Source: Eubacteriaceae bacterium (lineage in GTDB: Bacteria; Bacillota; Clostridia; Eubacteriales; Anaerofustaceae). From it: DNA of 21,671 bases. The translations under genes were made by a program, and so were the position numbers. A model generated the notes under the pieces. That model made no database searches, was not told where the DNA came from, and saw nothing but the letters and a program-made list of their open reading frames with translations. Within the stretch, counting starts at the first letter, position 1. The number at the start of each line of letters is the position of its first letter. Shown piece by piece: positions 1-8,112 of the stretch. Where the stretch lies: NCBI GenBank assembly GCA_017613995.1, contig JAGACT010000134.1, positions 1-21,671 on the forward strand. The letters run 5' to 3'.

Positions 1-1
1 C

Positions 2-1627
2 TGCATCAACCAGCATCCCATCGTGAAGCTGGGCGACAAGGTCCGTTCCGGAGACGTCATCGCCGACGGCCCCTCCACCGCCAACGGAGACATGGCCCTC
101 GGACGCAACGTGCTCATCGGCTTCATGACATGGGAAGGCTACAACTACGAGGACGCCGTCATCCTTTCCGAGAGACTGGTAAAGGACGACGTATACACAT
201 CCATACACATTGAGGAATTCGAGGCTGAGGCGAGGGAGACCAAGCTCGGTCCCGAGGAGATAACCAGAGAGATCCCCAACATCGGCGAGGACGCCATCAA
301 GAACCTGGATTCCCGCGGTATCATCCGCATCGGAGCCGAGGTCACCAGCGACGACATCCTGGTGGGCAAGGTCACTCCCAAGGGAGAGACCGATCTGTCC
401 CCCGAGGAGAGGCTGCTGCGCGCCATCTTCGGCGAGAAGGCCAGGGAAGTCAGAGACACGTCCCTGAAGGTTCCTCACGGACAGTCAGGCATCGTCGTTG
501 ACATCCGCGAATTCACCAGGGAGAACGGCGACGAGCTCAAGCCCGGAGTCATCAAGCTGGTCCGGGTATACGTGGCCATCAAGCGCAAGATCTCCGTGGG
601 AGACAAGATGGCCGGACGCCACGGAAACAAGGGCGTCATCAGCCGTATCCTGCCCGAGGAGGATATGCCCTTCATGGCGGACGGAACTCCTCTGGACATC
701 ATGCTTTCGCCCATGGGAGTTCCTTCCCGTATGAACATAGGCCAGGTGCTGGAAGTCCATCTCGGACTGGCATGCCGCCAGCTGGGCTGGGAGATCGCCA
801 CCCCGGTGTTCGCCGGAGCCACCGAGGCTGACATCAGAGAATGCCTCGAGCAGGCCGGCATGTCCCCCGACGGAAAGGTGACCCTTTACGACGGCAGGAC
901 GGGAGAGCCCTTCGTTAATCCCATCACCGTGGGATACATGTACATGCTCAAGCTCCATCATCTGGTGGACGACAAGATGCATGCCCGTTCCACAGGTCCC
1001 TACTCGTTGGTCACCCAGCAGCCTCTGGGCGGAAAGGCCCAGTTCGGCGGCCAGAGATTCGGTGAGATGGAAGTCTGGGCCATCGAGGCATACGGCGCCG
1101 CCAATGTGCTTCAGGAGATACTGACCGTCAAGAGCGACGATGTCGTGGGCCGTGTCAGAGCCTACGAGGCCATCGTCAAGGGAGAGAACATCCCCAAGCC
1201 CAGCATCCCCGAGAGCTTCAAGGTGCTCATCAAGGAATTCCAGAGCCTGTGCCTCGACATTAAGGTGCTGGATGCCGACGGAAACGAAGTCACCCTTTCC
1301 GACGATTATGACATCACCGCTCCCGACATGCTCAGGGTCAGAAACATCGGAGAAGACAAGTTCACCTACGAGTTCGCCGAGGACGAGGATTCGGAGCCGG
1401 ACGACGACGATGATGATTTCTCCGACGACGATGATTTCGATGACGACGACTTCGACGACGAAGACGATCTCGATGACGACTTCGATGACGACGATGACTT
1501 CGGAGACGAGGAGGACTTTGATCTTTCCGATGATTTCGGAGATGATGAGGACTTCGAATCCTCCGACGGCTTTACAGAGGAAGACGACATCTTCGGCTAC
1601 GACGAAGATGACGATGATCAGGAATAA
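2..1627 (+). CDS. rpoB: RNA polymerase beta subunit, 3' part (541 codons in window)
   Basis: This is the C-terminal part of the catalytic beta subunit of RNA polymerase; the 5' end lies before the window and the frame is open from base 2. The segment holds typical RpoB blocks: CINQHPIVKLGDKV at the very start, GFMTWEGYNYEDAVILSERL, the stretch KISVGDKMAGRHGNKGVIS with lysines that line the active centre in this family, and the LSPMGVPSRMNIGQ and KAQFGGQRFGEMEVWA blocks that hold the clamp and switch region. After the normal family end the protein carries a further 82 residues of almost pure Asp/Glu/Phe, listed separately. It ends in TAATAA, 20 nt before rpoC, so the two genes form the usual rpoBC pair. 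Identity is certain; only the tail is unusual. Confidence 0.98.
   Translation, partial: CINQHPIVKLGDKVRSGDVIADGPSTANGDMALGRNVLIGFMTWEGYNYEDAVILSERLVKDDVYTSIHIEEFEAEARETKLGPEEITREIPNIGEDAIKNLDSRGIIRIGAEVTSDDILVGKVTPKGETDLSPEERLLRAIFGEKAREVRDTSLKVPHGQSGIVVDIREFTRENGDELKPGVIKLVRVYVAIKRKISVGDKMAGRHGNKGVISRILPEEDMPFMADGTPLDIMLSPMGVPSRMNIGQVLEVHLGLACRQLGWEIATPVFAGATEADIRECLEQAGMSPDGKVTLYDGRTGEPFVNPITVGYMYMLKLHHLVDDKMHARSTGPYSLVTQQPLGGKAQFGGQRFGEMEVWAIEAYGAANVLQEILTVKSDDVVGRVRAYEAIVKGENIPKPSIPESFKVLIKEFQSLCLDIKVLDADGNEVTLSDDYDITAPDMLRVRNIGEDKFTYEFAEDEDSEPDDDDDDFSDDDDFDDDDFDDEDDLDDDFDDDDDFGDEEDFDLSDDFGDDEDFESSDGFTEEDDIFGYDEDDDDQE
1379..1624 (+). other. Asp/Glu-rich, Phe-punctuated C-terminal tail of RpoB
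   Basis: The last 82 codons of rpoB encode a low-complexity tail. By hand count 56 of 82 residues are Asp or Glu, none is Lys, Arg or His, and about ten Phe occur at short intervals in repeats such as DDDDF, DDEDDL and DDDDDF. At the DNA level this is a degenerate GAC/GAT repeat. It is in frame with RpoB, ends at the rpoB stop codon and is followed by the rpoC ribosome site, so a frameshift artefact is unlikely. It should be intrinsically disordered. The composition resembles the acidic C-terminal half of the delta subunit (RpoE) of Bacillota RNA polymerase, which competes with nucleic acid; a similar role here is inference. Confidence 0.9.
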
Positions 1628-1647
1628 TAATCAGGGGAGGAAATTCT

Positions 1648-4600
1648 TTGAGCCAGATAGATTTCAACAAGCCAATTAACGAGTCCAACGACTTCAAATC
1701 AATCAAGATAGGCCTGGCTTCTCCCGAAAAGATCCGTGAGTGGTCCTACGGGGAGGTCAAGAAGCCCGAAACTATCAATTACCGTACATCCAAGCCTGAG
1801 CGCGACGGTCTCTTCTGCGAAAAGATCTTCGGACCCATGAAGGACTGGGAATGCCACTGCGGCAAGTACAAGCAGATAAAGAACAAGGGCGTCATATGCG
1901 ACCGCTGCGGCGTCGAGGTCACCAAGTCCAAGGTAAGACGTGAGAGGATGGGCCACATCGAGCTGGCTGCCCCCGTCACCCATATCTGGTACTTCAAGGG
2001 CACGCCCTCCAGGATCGGAGTCCTGCTGGATCTTTCCCCGAAAGAGCTGGAGAAGATCATTTACTTCGCATCCTACGTCGTGACCGATCCCGGCAACTCG
2101 CCCCTGGATCCCAAGCAGCTCCTTACAGAGGACGCCTACAGGGAGAACCTGGAGAAGTTCGGCAATACCTTCACCGCCAAGATCGGCGCGGAAGCCATCC
2201 TTGACCTTCTGAGCCAGATCGATCTGGACCAGGAAGCGGCGGAGCTGAGGGATATCGTTGAGAACGGATCCGGACAGAAGAAGAGCAAGGCCATCAGAAA
2301 GCTGGAAGTCGTTGAGGCTTTCCGCAGCTCCGGAAACCGTCCCCAGGACATGGTTCTCACGGTGGTTCCCGTCATACCGCCCGATCTGAGGCCCATGGTC
2401 ATGCTGGACGGCGGCAGATACGCTTCCAGCGACATGAACGACCTTTACCGCAGGGTCATAAACCGCAACAACAGACTTCAGAAGCTGCTGGAGCTGGACG
2501 CACCCGACATCATCGTCCAGAACGAGAAGAGGATGCTGCAGGAAGCGGTGGACGCCCTTATAGACAACGGCCGTCACGGCAGAGCCGTGGTGGGTCCCGG
2601 AAACCGTCCCCTCAGAAGCCTTTCCGAAATGCTCAAGGGCAAGCAGGGAAGATTCCGTCAGAACCTGCTCGGTAAGCGTGTCGACTATTCCGGACGTTCC
2701 GTTATCGTCGTCGGACCCGAGCTGAAGATGTATCAGTGCGGAGTTCCCAAGGAGATGGCAATAGAGCTGTTCAAGCCCTTCGTCATGAGAGAACTGGTTA
2801 AGAACAAGTACGATCAGAACATCAAGGGCGCCAAGCGCAAGGTCGAAAGGCTCGACCCCGTGGTATGGGACGTGCTGGATGACGTTATCAAGGATCATCC
2901 CGTCATGCTCAACCGCGCCCCCACGCTGCACCGTCTGGGTATCCAGGCCTTCGAGCCGGTACTGGTGGAAGGCAGAGCCCTCAAGCTCCACCCCCTGGTA
3001 TGTACGGCGTACAACGCCGACTTCGACGGAGACCAGATGGCCATCCACGTTCCTCTGAGCGTGGAGGCTCAGGCAGAGGCAAGGATGCTGATGCTGGCAG
3101 CCTACAATATCCTCAAGCCCCAGGACGGAATGCCCGTCGTGTCGCCCAGCCAGGATATGATCCTCGGAAGCTACTATCTGACCATGACCGATGATACGCT
3201 TCCCGACAGAAACATCTACTACACCGACATCGCCGAGATGGAGATGGCATACTTCAATCACGAAGTGGACATCCACGAGAAGGTCCATGTAAGGATCACC
3301 CGTGAGATCGACGGCAAGAGAGTTACCCGCCTGGTGGAGAGCACCGTGGGAAGATTCCTCTTCAATGAGATAATCCCCCAGGGCCTCGGCTTCGTCAAGA
3401 GGGAGACTCTGGACGATATGTTCAAGCTTGAGATCGATTTCGTGGTGGACAAGGGAATGCTCTCGAAGATAGTTTATCAGAGCTTCCTGACCTACGGAGC
3501 GGCCAAGACCTCCATACTTCTGGACGATATCAAGGCAAACGGATTCAAGTATTCGACCCAGTCAGCCACCTCCATCGGAGTCGCCGACATGCAGGTGCCT
3601 GCCGCCAAGAAGGACATCCTCGCCAATGCCGACAACGAGGTCAACAGCATCTATCAGAAGTATGCCAGAGGCTTCTACACCGACGAGGAAAGAAGAAGGA
3701 AGACCATCGAGGTCTGGAACAGGGCCACCGAAGAAGTCACCAACGCCCTTATGAACAACCTCGACCCGAAGAACCCCATCAACATGATGGCAAACTCCGG
3801 TGCGAGAGGTTCAAAGCAGCAGATCAGACAGCTGGCAGGCATGAGAGGCCTCATGGCATCGCCTACCGGTGACATCATCGAGCTGCCCATCAGGGCCAAC
3901 TTCCGTGAAGGCCTGGACGTTCTCGAGTTCTTCATCTCATCCCACGGCGCCCGCAAGGGTCTGACCGATACGGCTCTGAGGACCGCCGAGTCCGGATACC
4001 TGACCAGAAGACTGGTGGACGTAAGCCAGGATCAGATAGTCCGCGAGCATGACTGCCATACGGATACCGGATTCGAAGTATCCGCCATCAAGAACGGAAA
4101 CGAGACCATCGAGACCCTCAGGGAGCGCATCTCCGGAAGGTATGCCTTCGCGGACGTGGTACATCCCAAGACCGGAGAGGTCATCGTCAAGGCAGGGGAC
4201 CTCATCACCTTCGCAAAGGCGGATGAGATAATCGCCGCCGAGATCAAGAAGGTCTCCATAAGGACCGTCTTCAACTGCCACAGCAAGAACGGCGTGTGCC
4301 AAAAGTGCTACGGCACCGACATGACAACCCTCAAGCCCGTCAACATCGGCGAGGCGGTGGGAACCATTGCAGCCCAGGCCATCGGTGAGCCGGGTACCCA
4401 GCTTACCATGCGTACCTTCCATACCGGAGGCGTCGCGGGAGCGGACGACATGACTCAGGGTCTTCCCAGAGTCGAGGAGCTCTTTGAGGCCAGAATGCCC
4501 AAGGGAGCCGCCATCATCAGCGAGATCGACGGTGTGGCGTCCCTGGGAGAGAACAAGAAGAACATGCGTACCGTCACCATCCAGGACAACGACGGCAACG

Positions 4601-5307
4601 TGCGTGAATATGAGATCCCCTTCGGAGAGACTCTGCTGGTGAGGGAAGGCTCCACCGTCAAGGCAGGAGACGAGATCACCCGCGGAAGCATCAACCCCAA
4701 CGACCTTCTGGCCGTCAAGGGCATCGACGGAGTACAGCGCTACATCCTCCAGGAGGTGCAGAAGGTGTACCGTCTCCAGGGCGTTCAGATCAACGACAAG
4801 CACATCGAGATCATCATCCGTCAGATGATGCGCAAGTACCGCGTGCTTACGGCGGGAGACACGGATCTCCTTCCCGGCAGCAGCGTGGACCGCGTGGAGT
4901 TTGAGGAAGCCAACGAGAGGGTCATGAAGAGGGGCGGAGAACCCGCCACCGGAGAGAGGATCCTTCTGGGCATCACCAAGGCCGCACTGGCCACATCCAG
5001 CTTCCTTTCCGCAGCTTCCTTCCAGGAGACCACCAGAGTCCTTACGGACGCGGCGGTGAAGGGAAAGGTGGATCCGCTGGTAGGTCTGAAGGAGAACATC
5101 ATCATAGGAAAGCTCATTCCCGCCGGTACGGGCATCAAGGCCTACACCGAGATCGAGCCCGAGATCGAGGGCAGATACACCCAGATCCAGGAGCAGCTGG
5201 ACGGATATGAGCTCGACGACGTGAGCATCGTGGAGAACGAGCCCGAAAAGGACAGCGTTCCCGAAGAGGACGACAGATTCTTCGAGAGGATCTGCGATAT
5301 CTTCTAA
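1648..5307 (+). CDS. rpoC: RNA polymerase beta' subunit
   Basis: Complete 1219-residue beta' subunit, close to the usual Bacillota length of about 1200. The start is a TTG at 1648 with GGGGAGG seven nt upstream (1634-1640); no ATG competes, and the N-terminus fits the family (a short lead, then IKIGLASPEKIREWS). Zinc site 1 is C69/C71/C84/C87. The Mg2+-binding catalytic loop NADFDGDQM is at residues 456-464 with Asp458, Asp460 and Asp462. Zinc site 2 is C803/C877/C884/C887. The bridge-helix and trigger-loop region (for example MRTFHTGGVAG) is intact. It is co-transcribed with rpoB and followed within 25 nt by a strong terminator hairpin. I see no inteins, frameshifts or large lineage insertions. 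Confidence 0.98.
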   Translation: MSQIDFNKPINESNDFKSIKIGLASPEKIREWSYGEVKKPETINYRTSKPERDGLFCEKIFGPMKDWECHCGKYKQIKNKGVICDRCGVEVTKSKVRRERMGHIELAAPVTHIWYFKGTPSRIGVLLDLSPKELEKIIYFASYVVTDPGNSPLDPKQLLTEDAYRENLEKFGNTFTAKIGAEAILDLLSQIDLDQEAAELRDIVENGSGQKKSKAIRKLEVVEAFRSSGNRPQDMVLTVVPVIPPDLRPMVMLDGGRYASSDMNDLYRRVINRNNRLQKLLELDAPDIIVQNEKRMLQEAVDALIDNGRHGRAVVGPGNRPLRSLSEMLKGKQGRFRQNLLGKRVDYSGRSVIVVGPELKMYQCGVPKEMAIELFKPFVMRELVKNKYDQNIKGAKRKVERLDPVVWDVLDDVIKDHPVMLNRAPTLHRLGIQAFEPVLVEGRALKLHPLVCTAYNADFDGDQMAIHVPLSVEAQAEARMLMLAAYNILKPQDGMPVVSPSQDMILGSYYLTMTDDTLPDRNIYYTDIAEMEMAYFNHEVDIHEKVHVRITREIDGKRVTRLVESTVGRFLFNEIIPQGLGFVKRETLDDMFKLEIDFVVDKGMLSKIVYQSFLTYGAAKTSILLDDIKANGFKYSTQSATSIGVADMQVPAAKKDILANADNEVNSIYQKYARGFYTDEERRRKTIEVWNRATEEVTNALMNNLDPKNPINMMANSGARGSKQQIRQLAGMRGLMASPTGDIIELPIRANFREGLDVLEFFISSHGARKGLTDTALRTAESGYLTRRLVDVSQDQIVREHDCHTDTGFEVSAIKNGNETIETLRERISGRYAFADVVHPKTGEVIVKAGDLITFAKADEIIAAEIKKVSIRTVFNCHSKNGVCQKCYGTDMTTLKPVNIGEAVGTIAAQAIGEPGTQLTMRTFHTGGVAGADDMTQGLPRVEELFEARMPKGAAIISEIDGVASLGENKKNMRTVTIQDNDGNVREYEIPFGETLLVREGSTVKAGDEITRGSINPNDLLAVKGIDGVQRYILQEVQKVYRLQGVQINDKHIEIIIRQMMRKYRVLTAGDTDLLPGSSVDRVEFEEANERVMKRGGEPATGERILLGITKAALATSSFLSAASFQETTRVLTDAAVKGKVDPLVGLKENIIIGKLIPAGTGIKAYTEIEPEIEGRYTQIQEQLDGYELDDVSIVENEPEKDSVPEEDDRFFERICDIF

Positions 5308-5329
5308 AGCACGAACGGTAAAAAAGCAG

Positions 5330-5366
5330 GAGATCCTGTTCCGACGGAACGGGATCTCATTTATTT
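5330..5366 (+). terminator. Rho-independent terminator of rpoBC
   Basis: GAGATCCTGTTCC (5330-5342), a GAC loop, and GGAACGGGATCTC (5346-5358) form a 13-bp stem with one T-G wobble, followed by ATTTATTT. It lies 22 nt after the rpoC stop. The T tract is interrupted, but the stem is long and GC-rich. It would end the rpoBC transcript here. Confidence 0.85.
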
Positions 5367-5410
5367 GCTGAGAAAAACCCGCAAAGGGGAGGAATCGCTC
5401 CCCCGAACGG

Positions 5411-5447
5411 ACTTAAGAAGAGCACCGGGCGCAGCGCCTGGTGCTCT
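5411..5447 (-). terminator. Probable terminator of the HTH-cupin-acyl-CoA synthetase gene
   Basis: AGAGCACCGGGCGC (5419-5432) and GCGCCTGGTGCTCT (5434-5447) form a nearly perfect inverted repeat. Read on the minus strand the hairpin is followed by TTCTTAAG, a weak T tract. It lies about 25 nt after the stop of the minus-strand gene ending at 5473, so it most likely terminates that transcript and may help separate it from rpoC. Confidence 0.65.
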
Positions 5448-5472
5448 GATAAACTGATGAGTGTGCGAAAGA

Positions 5473-7770
5473 TCACCTTAGCTGGTTGCGGATGATCTTT
5501 CCGCTGGTGGTCTTGGGCAGAGCCTCGATGAACTCCACGATCCTCGGATACGTGTAGGGAGCGGTGTGGGTCTTCACGTAGTCCTGGATCTCCTTCTTGA
5601 GTTCCTCGGTGCCCTTCACGCCCTTCACCAGGACGATGCTGGCCTTCACTCCCTGGCCTCTGATCTCATCCGGCGCGGGGGATACGCCGCACTCCAGCAC
5701 GTAGGGCAGCTCCATGATGACGTTCTCGATCTCGAAGGGACCGATACGGTATCCGGATGACTTGATGACGTCGTCCGCCCTGCCCACATACCAGAAGAAT
5801 CCGTCGGGATCCTTCCATGCCAGGTCTCCCGTATGATAGAAGCCGTCGCGCCAGGTCTCCGAGGTAGCCTCCTCGTTGCCGTAGTATTCGTACGCCAGGC
5901 CGCAGGGAAGACCGTTTGCGATATTTATGCAGATCTCCCCGGTCTCACCGGGATCCACTTCCTCGCCCTCCGCACTGAGCAGGTGGACGTCGTAGAGGGG
6001 CACCGCCTTGCCCATGGAGCCGATACGGTGGGAATCTCCCGCCAGGTTTCCTATGATCAGGGTGGATTCGGACTGGCCGAAGTCCTCCATGATCCTGATG
6101 CCGGTGGATTCCTCGAAGCGTTTGAATACCTCGGGGTTCAGAGCTTCTCCCGCTATGGAGGCGTGCTCGATGGTGGACAGGTCGAAGCGGGACAGGTCCT
6201 CCTTTATCAGCATCCTGTACATGGTGGGAGGCGCGCAGAAGGTGGTTATGTGATACTTCGCGAAAAGGGGAAGTATCTTCTCCGCGTCGAAGCGGTCGAA
6301 GTCATAGACGAAGTTCGCCGCCTCGCACAGCCACTGGCCGTAGAGCTTGCCCCAGAGGGCCTTGGCCCATCCCGTGTCGGAAATTGTCAGGTGCAGTCCG
6401 TCGGGATCCACCCTGTGCCAGTACTTCGCGGTTATGTAGTGTCCCAGGGGATACTTGTAGCTGTGGGCCGCCAGCTTCGGATATCCGCTGGTGCCCGAAG
6501 TGAAGAACATGATCATCGGATCCGATCCGCAGGGGGAATCATTCCTGCGCTCGTAATGCCAGCTGAACAGGCCCATCTCCTCGTCCATGTTCCTCCAGCC
6601 CTCCCGGGTGCCGTTGACCATGATGCGCGTAAGGCTGATGCCGCTTTCCTTTTCCGCCAGTTCCACCTGATGGGCGGTATCGCCGTCCGCGGTGCAGACG
6701 ATTGCGGAGATCTTTGCGGTATCGAACCTGTAGGAGAAGTCGTGTTCCATCAGCTGGTTGGTGCCGGGGATGGCCACGGCGCCTATGCGGTGAAGCCCGA
6801 GGATGGAATACCAGAACTGGTAATGCCTCTTCATGACCAGCATAACCCGGTCTCCTCTTCTGATGCCCAGGGAGGTGAAGTAGTTCGCCGCCTGGCAGGA
6901 AAGCTCCATGATGTCGCGGAAGGTGAAGCGCTTTTCCGTGCCGTCCTCCGCCACATGCAGCATGGCCAGCTTGTCGGGCTTCTTTTTGCCGAGCTCGTCC
7001 ACTATGTCAAAGGCGAAATTGAAGTTTTCCTCGTTCTTGAACCTGATGGCCGTGACCAGGCCGTTCTCGTCCTCGTCGGTCTCGATGAAGGCGGAGGCGA
7101 CTCTCTGCTCCGTATCCTCTTTGACGGGAAGGCTCGGCTCGTCCGCGAAGGCCTGGGGCGCCCCGGCCACGACCTCCTCGTCCTGGGGCCTTAATACCAC
7201 AGCGTAGAAGATGCAGTCCTCTCCTCCGGCGGCCACCATGCCGTGGGGTATGGAGCTGTCGAAGTAGATGATGTCTCCCTCGTTCAGAAGTTCCGTATGC
7301 TCTCCCACCTGCACCTTCATGGAGCCCCTGATGATAAGGTCGAATTCCTGCCCGATGTGGGTGGTGAGCTCTATGTCGGAATGGAACGCCCTGTCGGAAT
7401 ACTTGTTGACCACGTACAGGGGATCGGCTATCCTGTTCTGGAAGCTTGAGGCCATGTTGTAGTAGATCATTTCATGGGCCTGCTCGATCTTCTGTCCCTC
7501 GCCGGCGCGGGTGAGCACGTATGTCCTGAGCTTCGGGCTCTGGCCCTCGATGAGGTCCGTAACGTCCACGCCGAAGGCGAGGGCGCAGCGGTACAGGAAG
7601 GCGAAGTTAAGATCTGACTCGCCGTTCTCGCACCTTTTGTATTCCTCCACGGTGGTGGCGGTCTTTTCCGCCATCTGCTCATAGGTGAAGCCGGAGATCT
7701 CCCTCAGTTCGTGGATACGTCCCGCCATCTCCTGGATCTTGTAATCGAGTCCTGTAAGTGATTGTTCCAT
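5473..7770 (-). CDS. HTH-cupin regulator fused to AMP-forming acyl-CoA synthetase
   Basis: A 765-residue three-part protein. Residues about 12-72 are an XRE-type helix-turn-helix (motif YEQMAEKTATTVEEYKRCE). Residues about 120-195 are a cupin barrel with H138, E142 and H176 as candidate metal ligands. From about residue 245 to the end there is a full ANL-superfamily acid:CoA ligase: P-loop FFTSGTSGYPK near 421, EDFGQSEST, YHTGDL near 645, hinge GRADDVIKSSGYRIGP, and the catalytic lysine of TTSGK at K758. The ligase part resembles the acetyl/medium-chain acyl-CoA synthetase group; the substrate cannot be told from sequence. The ATG at 7770 is chosen because GGAGAGG sits four nt upstream. The longer frame to 7848 would read back through the leader terminator and is rejected. 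The gene stands alone behind a T-box leader. HTH-cupin proteins usually act as separate regulators, so a fusion suggests ligand-dependent self-regulation (inference). Confidence 0.9.
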   Translation of the reverse strand: MEQSLTGLDYKIQEMAGRIHELREISGFTYEQMAEKTATTVEEYKRCENGESDLNFAFLYRCALAFGVDVTDLIEGQSPKLRTYVLTRAGEGQKIEQAHEMIYYNMASSFQNRIADPLYVVNKYSDRAFHSDIELTTHIGQEFDLIIRGSMKVQVGEHTELLNEGDIIYFDSSIPHGMVAAGGEDCIFYAVVLRPQDEEVVAGAPQAFADEPSLPVKEDTEQRVASAFIETDEDENGLVTAIRFKNEENFNFAFDIVDELGKKKPDKLAMLHVAEDGTEKRFTFRDIMELSCQAANYFTSLGIRRGDRVMLVMKRHYQFWYSILGLHRIGAVAIPGTNQLMEHDFSYRFDTAKISAIVCTADGDTAHQVELAEKESGISLTRIMVNGTREGWRNMDEEMGLFSWHYERRNDSPCGSDPMIMFFTSGTSGYPKLAAHSYKYPLGHYITAKYWHRVDPDGLHLTISDTGWAKALWGKLYGQWLCEAANFVYDFDRFDAEKILPLFAKYHITTFCAPPTMYRMLIKEDLSRFDLSTIEHASIAGEALNPEVFKRFEESTGIRIMEDFGQSESTLIIGNLAGDSHRIGSMGKAVPLYDVHLLSAEGEEVDPGETGEICINIANGLPCGLAYEYYGNEEATSETWRDGFYHTGDLAWKDPDGFFWYVGRADDVIKSSGYRIGPFEIENVIMELPYVLECGVSPAPDEIRGQGVKASIVLVKGVKGTEELKKEIQDYVKTHTAPYTYPRIVEFIEALPKTTSGKIIRNQLR

Positions 7771-7789
7771 AGTTCCTCTCCGAAATAAC

Positions 7790-7821
7790 AAAAAATCGTC
7801 CCAAAGAATGCCTTTGAGACG
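7790..7821 (-). terminator. T-box leader terminator hairpin
   Basis: On the minus strand, CGTCTCAAAG, loop GCATT and CTTTGGGACG form a 10-bp stem with one wobble, followed by ATTTTTT. It stands between the T-box sequence and the ribosome site of the HTH-cupin-acyl-CoA synthetase. In T-box leaders this hairpin forms when the matching tRNA is charged and stops transcription before the gene. Confidence 0.92.
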
Positions 7822-8068
7822 AACAGCACAGGCTATCCGCGGTACCACTCAAATTGCACATGCCTCGCGGCACATACCACTCATCGGGTTCCATCAAACC
7901 CTAAGCACTTACGCAGCTGACGCGGGAGAGTTCTACTTGCAGGGCTTTCTTCTCTCCGACTCGGGAGCTACGGTCATGAAGGGAATGTCATCGGTCTTTC
8001 ACCGTCCGCCGATTCTCTTTGCACATCCCGGATCATGCTCTCTCCGTCACGGCCTTTAAAAAATGATT
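7790..8068 (-). promoter_or_regulatory. T-box riboswitch upstream of the HTH-cupin-acyl-CoA synthetase
   Basis: Read on the minus strand this leader has the whole transcription-type T-box layout. Stem I begins GACGGAGAGAGCA (8048 downward), with an AGAG bulge element and a distal loop holding GGTGAAAG. The spacer AAGTAG follows, then stem II. Stem III is TATGTGCC/GGCATGTG closed by a GCGA tetraloop (7857-7876). The T-box itself, GAGTGGTACCGCGG, is at 7837-7850, and the terminator is at 7790-7821. The 3' strand of the specifier loop is ACCGTAG (7968-7974). Register is uncertain: GTA (Val), CGT (Arg) and ACC (Thr) are all possible, so I do not assign the amino acid. The controlled gene begins 20 nt after the terminator. 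T-boxes normally control aminoacyl-tRNA synthetases or amino acid biosynthesis and uptake genes; an acyl-CoA synthetase target is unusual. Confidence 0.93.
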
Positions 8069-8074
8069 AAGGAA

Positions 8075-8103
8075 ACTTTACCATACCGCCGCCTTTTTGT
8101 CAA
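8075..8103 (-). promoter_or_regulatory. Sigma-A-type promoter for the T-box transcript
   Basis: Minus strand: a perfect -35 TTGACA (8098-8103), a 17-nt spacer and the -10 TAAAGT (8075-8080, four of six consensus). The predicted start near 8068 lies just before T-box stem I, which is where it should be. Confidence 0.85.
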
Positions 8104-8112
8104 TATCTCCTA

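Noticed and set aside
1400..1500. Possible tandem repeat or CRISPR-like array in the GAC/GAT tract
   Set aside because: It is a degenerate trinucleotide coding repeat without spacers, in frame with rpoB.
1366..1590. Serine-rich reading frame (74 residues) opposite the rpoB tail
   Set aside because: It is the complement of GAC/GAT/GAG codons read as Ser-rich sequence; no ribosome site or family resemblance.
1699..3288. Long antisense frame (529 residues) inside rpoC
   Set aside because: Codon-structure shadow of a GC-rich conserved gene; Leu/Val/His/Asp-rich composition with no domain and no initiation signals.
7771..7848. N-terminal extension of the HTH-cupin-ligase to 7848
   Set aside because: It would translate the leader terminator hairpin and T-box end; the ATG at 7770 has a proper ribosome site.
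7808..8059. Plus-strand frame (83 residues) across the T-box leader
   Set aside because: The whole stretch is explained by the minus-strand T-box structure and promoter.
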